Part shown: positions 38,289 to 39,918 of the stretch, piece by piece
How the letters are laid out: every line of letters begins with the position of its first letter
Numbering within the stretch: the first letter of the stretch is position 1
Source of the DNA: Stenotrophomonas maltophilia
Lineage (GTDB): Bacteria; Pseudomonadota; Gammaproteobacteria; Xanthomonadales; Xanthomonadaceae
NCBI RefSeq assembly: GCF_013464915.1
Contig: NZ_RAVT01000021.1
Span: 1-39,918, forward strand
Length of the DNA: 39,918 nt
Reading direction: 5' to 3'
Notes under the pieces: generated by a model
The model's input: the letters and a program-made list of their open reading frames with translations, nothing else
What the model was told of the DNA's origin: nothing
Databases searched by the model: none
Made by a program: the position numbers and the translations under genes

Positions 38289-38298
38289 GGGTTTCAGG

Positions 38299-38330
38299 GG
38301 CCGCGGTGCAGACCGCGGCCTTTCTGTTTG
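38299..38330 (+). terminator. Terminator of the porin-transporter operon
   Basis: A perfect 9-bp stem, GGCCGCGGT (38299-38307) with ACCGCGGCC (38312-38320), a GCAG loop, then TTTCTGTTT. It lies 41 bases past the transporter stop. Confidence 0.9.
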
Positions 38331-38408
38331 GTAGTGCCGGCCGCTGGCCGGCAAATACACGATGTCTGCCGGAGATCCATGGGGCTGCCGGCCAGCGGCC
38401 GGCACTAC
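38331..38408. repeat. Inverted pair of SMAG REP elements
   Basis: GTAG-headed GCCGGCC-type copy at 38331-38353 and reversed copy ending CTAC at 38386-38408. The pair directly follows the terminator and ends 23 bp before the -10 of the next gene. Confidence 0.92.
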
Positions 38409-38430
38409 CATTGCGTTGCACAGCACCCCG

Positions 38431-38436
38431 TATAGT
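38431..38436 (+). promoter_or_regulatory. Candidate -10 box giving a leaderless aldehyde dehydrogenase mRNA
   Basis: TATAGT (5/6 to consensus) ends six bases before the ATG at 38443, so the transcript would start on the start codon. No Shine-Dalgarno sequence is visible. The -35 region partly overlaps the end of a REP element. Confidence 0.45.
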
Positions 38437-38442
38437 CGGCCC

Positions 38443-39852
38443 ATGACCATCACCACGCCGGCCGACCTTCCCGCCATCCTGCACACCCTGCGCAGCGCCT
38501 GGCAGTCGCAGCGCCCTACGCTGGAGCAGCGCGAAGCTGACCTGCGCCGCCTGCGCGAGGCGCTGAAGCCGCGCCTGGATGAGATGGCCCAGGCCATCGC
38601 CGAGGACTTCGGCCACCGCGCCCACGTTGAATCGAAGCTGGCCGATGGCATGAGCGTGCTGTCGGCCATCGATCACCTGCGCCGCCACCTGCGCAGCTGG
38701 TCGAAGCCGCAGCGGGTGGGCGCTGGCTGGCGACTCTGGCCGGCGCGCGCGCAGCTGCGGCCGACGCCGCTGGGCGTGGTCGGGGTGATCTCGCCCTGGA
38801 ACTACCCGGTCACGCTGGCACTGGTACCGCTGGCAACGGCCATTGCCGCGGGCAACCATGTGCTGCTCAAACCCTCCGAACACACCCCGCGCACCAGCGC
38901 GTTCCTGGCCGATCTGCTGGCCAGCGTGTTCCCGCCCGATCGGGTGGCGGTGGTGCAGGGTGGGGCGGACGTGGCCGCGGCGGTGTCGTCGCTGCCGCTG
39001 GACCATCTGCTGTTCACCGGCTCCACCGCGGTGGGCCGCAAGGTGATGGCGGCCGCCGCCGAGCATCTGGTGCCGGTCACGCTGGAACTGGGTGGCAAAT
39101 CCCCGGCGATCGTCTGCCGCGATTTTCCGCTGGACACCGCCGCTGCGCGGCTGGCGACCGGCAAGTGGTTCAACGCCGGCCAGACCTGCATCGCGCCGGA
39201 TTACGTGCTGATCGACACCGCGCGCCAGCGCGAATTCGTGCAGGCGTTGCAGCAGCAGGTACGCGAGCGCTATGGCGACTTCAGCAGCGCCGACGACTAC
39301 ACGCGCATCATCAATGAGGGCCAGTACGGTCGCCTGCAGGGCTACCTGGCGCAAGCGCGCGAACGCGGCGTGCCGGTCATCCCGCTGGCGCAGGTGGATG
39401 AGGCGCGCGCCGACCGCGAGCGCCTGCTGGTGCCGACCGTGGTGCTGGACCCGCCGGACGACCTGGACCTGATGCGCGAGGAGATCTTCGGGCCGATTCT
39501 GCCCGTGCGCGCCTACCCGGACCTGGACGGCGCGCTGGCCGATGTGCTGTCGCGCGACCGGCCGCTGGCGCTGTATCCCTTCAGCCATGACCGGGCCACG
39601 GTGGAGCGCATCCTCGGCCAGGTGGTGGCGGGTGGGGTGACGGTGAATGACACGCTGCTGCACTTCGCGGCCGATGGCCTGCCGTTCGGCGGGGTGGGGG
39701 CCAGCGGCATGGGCGCGTACCACGGCCGGGCCGGGTTCGATGCGATGAGCAAGCGGCTGCCGGTGCTGTGGCAGTCGCGCTGGGCGGCCAGTGACCGCCT
39801 GCGGCCGCCGTACTCGAAGATTGCGGGGTTGTTGAAGCTGTTGCTGCGGTAG
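38443..39852 (+). CDS. Coniferyl-aldehyde-dehydrogenase-like aldehyde dehydrogenase
   Basis: A 469-residue NAD(P)-dependent aldehyde dehydrogenase of the CalB-like class (aromatic or fatty aldehydes). The cofactor region shows VISPWNYP and NHVLLKPSEHTP. The catalytic Cys249 lies in GQTCIAPDY and the general base Glu215 in TLELGGKSP, with the normal 34-residue spacing. The C-terminal GVTVNDTLLHFAADGLPFGGVGASGMG block is typical. The length is close to CalB of Pseudomonas (about 480). The ATG at 38443 sets a usual N-terminus; the open frame upstream is REP sequence. It appears to be a single-gene unit. Its TAG stop is part of a GTAG-headed REP element (39849-39871). Confidence 0.9.
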   Translation: MTITTPADLPAILHTLRSAWQSQRPTLEQREADLRRLREALKPRLDEMAQAIAEDFGHRAHVESKLADGMSVLSAIDHLRRHLRSWSKPQRVGAGWRLWPARAQLRPTPLGVVGVISPWNYPVTLALVPLATAIAAGNHVLLKPSEHTPRTSAFLADLLASVFPPDRVAVVQGGADVAAAVSSLPLDHLLFTGSTAVGRKVMAAAAEHLVPVTLELGGKSPAIVCRDFPLDTAAARLATGKWFNAGQTCIAPDYVLIDTARQREFVQALQQQVRERYGDFSSADDYTRIINEGQYGRLQGYLAQARERGVPVIPLAQVDEARADRERLLVPTVVLDPPDDLDLMREEIFGPILPVRAYPDLDGALADVLSRDRPLALYPFSHDRATVERILGQVVAGGVTVNDTLLHFAADGLPFGGVGASGMGAYHGRAGFDAMSKRLPVLWQSRWAASDRLRPPYSKIAGLLKLLLR

Positions 39853-39918
39853 TGCCGGCCGCCGGCCGGCAACTGCAGGGTCTTGCCGACGGTTCATGGG
39901 GTTGCCGGCCAGCGGCCG
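39849..39918. repeat. Inverted REP pair at the right edge (second copy cut by the window)
   Basis: A GTAG-headed GCCGGCC-type copy (39849-39871) starts inside the stop codon of the upstream gene. A reversed copy begins at about 39902 and runs off the window. Confidence 0.85.

Overview
The window is about two-thirds G+C. Its gene content and repeats point to a gamma-proteobacterium of the Xanthomonadaceae, most likely Stenotrophomonas (S. maltophilia group). The best evidence is a dense set of short palindromes that start with GTAG (or end with CTAC on the reverse), which match the SMAG family of REP elements described in S. maltophilia. A matching REP-associated transposase is present, and the protein set (S46 dipeptidyl-peptidase, glyQ/glyS, tamA/tamB, tatABC, hemH) fits. 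The species call is inferred from memory of these families, not from a search.

Layout. 1-500: 3' end of a 5S rRNA gene with its terminator, then a cluster of REP palindromes. 508-4717 (minus): a PAS-containing chemoreceptor, an alpha/beta hydrolase and ferrochelatase hemH. 4883-7299 (plus): an exported SYLF-domain protein and the twin-arginine translocase genes tatA-tatB-tatC. 7386-10901 (minus): a membrane protein, a class I glutamine amidotransferase and an orphan GspE/PilB-like ATPase. 10985-20055 (plus): glyQ-glyS (glycyl-tRNA synthetase), then tamA-tamB (outer-membrane assembly). 20067-24465 (minus): an overlapping three-gene chaperone operon, hscC followed by two paralogous membrane J-like proteins that carry RPD where HPD is expected. 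24592-26739 (plus): an exported S46 dipeptidyl-peptidase.

26875-38257 looks like an acetate-use region. A large sensor (sodium:solute symporter domain + STAC + PAS + histidine kinase + receiver, CrbS/MxtR type), a LuxR-type response regulator (CrbR/ErdR type), acetyl-CoA synthetase acs, and a divergent DcaP-like porin plus MHS-family transporter lie together. Between sensor and regulator sit the manganese exporter mntP, behind a yybP-ykoY manganese riboswitch and a MntR-like dyad, and a REP transposase gene bracketed by inverted REP pairs. 38443-39852 (plus) is a coniferyl-aldehyde-dehydrogenase-like gene whose stop codon lies inside a REP element.

Most of the window is ordinary chromosome. 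The points most worth a second look are: the low-G+C, roughly 30-residue insertion in glyS; the hscC operon with two RPD J-like partners; the REP transposase and the REP arrays; a repeated candidate operator between acs and the porin; possible dual Mn control of mntP; and several genes (hemH, tamA, the aldehyde dehydrogenase) that look leaderless.
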